From Wagnerdoeblera sp046292685 (GTDB taxonomy: Bacteria; Pseudomonadota; Alphaproteobacteria; Rhodobacterales; Rhodobacteraceae): a stretch of 5,150 bases of DNA. The translations under genes and the position numbers were made by a program. Shown piece after piece: positions 5,004-5,150 of the stretch (positions within the stretch are counted from its first letter, which is position 1; every line of letters begins with the position of its first letter). The notes below the pieces were generated by a model. The model had not been told where the DNA came from. It worked only from the letters and a program-made list of their open reading frames with translations, and ran no database searches. The stretch is taken from assembly GCF_046292685.1 (NCBI RefSeq), contig NZ_JBKBQM010000091.1, positions 1-5,150 on the forward strand. The letters are read 5' to 3'.

Positions 5004-5150
5004 GCTGAGCTGGCTCTTGGACATGCCGTCCGCGCCCATGGCCTTGACCAGGTCGTCGACCGAACGGGTCGAGACGCCGTGGACATAGGCCTCCTGAATG
5101 ACGGCCACCAAAGCCTTCTCGGCCGTGCGGCGCGGCTCCAGAAAGCTGGG

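Larger units (their letters stand above)
4046..5150 (-). mobile_element. IS256-family insertion sequence (partial, transposase-proximal end outside window)
   Basis: The element contains a minus-strand IS256-type transposase gene and ends near 4046, where the terminal motif GTCC-N6-GTGGTGTA (4054-4071) lies 33 bases beyond the transposase stop. The other end is beyond base 5150, so neither the paired inverted repeat nor the 8-9 bp target duplication can be checked. The coding part is disrupted by three palindrome-bearing segments, so this copy is probably not autonomous. Confidence 0.75.
4105..5150 (-). pseudogene. IS256-family (Mutator-type) transposase, interrupted in three places, 5' end outside window
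   Basis: DDE transposase that would catalyse excision and insertion of the IS. Three frames must be joined. Frame 1 runs from the window edge to about 5010: 'PSFLEPRRTAEKALVAVIQ', then 'STRSVDDLVKAMGADGMSKSQ'. Frame 2, from about 4978 to 4344, carries ADIDERVNAFLTRPLEGAWP, the first D in WLDATYVKVREGGR (codon 4904-4906), the second D in VIADDHKGL (about 4705), and the E in NPLERVNREIKRRADVIGV (codon 4388-4390). Frame 3 resumes as PNDDAII at about 4296 and ends ALMLETNDEW...NVRLPAVAT with TGA at 4105-4107. Relative to the family's continuous sequence there are net extra bases of about +16 (4979-5009), +43 (4297-4343) and +42 (4228-4275). The first two shift frame; the third adds residues in frame. 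All three contain perfect palindromes. The catalytic core itself is intact, so the copy decayed recently or the extra segments were added to a once-active gene. Confidence 0.85.

Noticed and set aside
4297..5009. Programmed ribosomal frameshifting or translational bypassing at the palindromes
   Set aside because: No slippery heptamer is visible and the codons at either side of the insertions do not form matched take-off and landing pairs; simple disruption is more economical.
1..5150. CRISPR array or toxin-antitoxin module
   Set aside because: No regularly spaced repeats and no small gene pair with a recognisable family were found on either strand.

Overview
The window is GC-rich DNA whose codon use and protein types suggest an alphaproteobacterium, most likely Rhodobacterales (Rhodobacter/Paracoccus-like); this is inference from composition and families. 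Two ordinary genes and a tRNA sit between insertion-sequence debris, so the region looks like a chromosomal locus repeatedly hit by mobile DNA.

Layout: (1) At 1-117 is the 3' end of an IS630-type element with the last 33 codons of its transposase. (2) 118-390 has no convincing gene but holds a motif matching the IS256-type terminus found later in the window, followed by unassigned debris. (3) 391-642 is a beheaded, stopless remnant of a conserved host protein. (4) 667-3725 on the minus strand is a tight two-gene operon: a TTC38-like tetratricopeptide protein with a GTG start, then a sulfatase / phosphonate monoester hydrolase-like enzyme of the alkaline phosphatase superfamily. The upstream gene's stop codon overlaps the ribosome-binding site of the downstream gene. 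(5) A tRNA with anticodon CAT, probably tRNA-Ile2, lies divergently at 3855-3930. (6) 3931-4045 is a spacer with a 13-bp perfect hairpin and four copies of TGCGTCC. (7) From about 4046 to the right edge is an IS256-family element on the minus strand.

The most unusual structure is in that IS256 transposase. It keeps its D, D and E catalytic residues in one open frame. Compared with the family's usual protein sequence, it carries three extra segments of roughly 16, 43 and 42 net bases. Each is built around a perfect inverted repeat (9, 11 and 9 bp) with a 3-base loop. Two shift the frame and one is in frame. Two of the three share the same loop and a similar pyrimidine tail. They may be copies of a very small palindromic insertion element, although replication errors or sequencing artefacts are not excluded.
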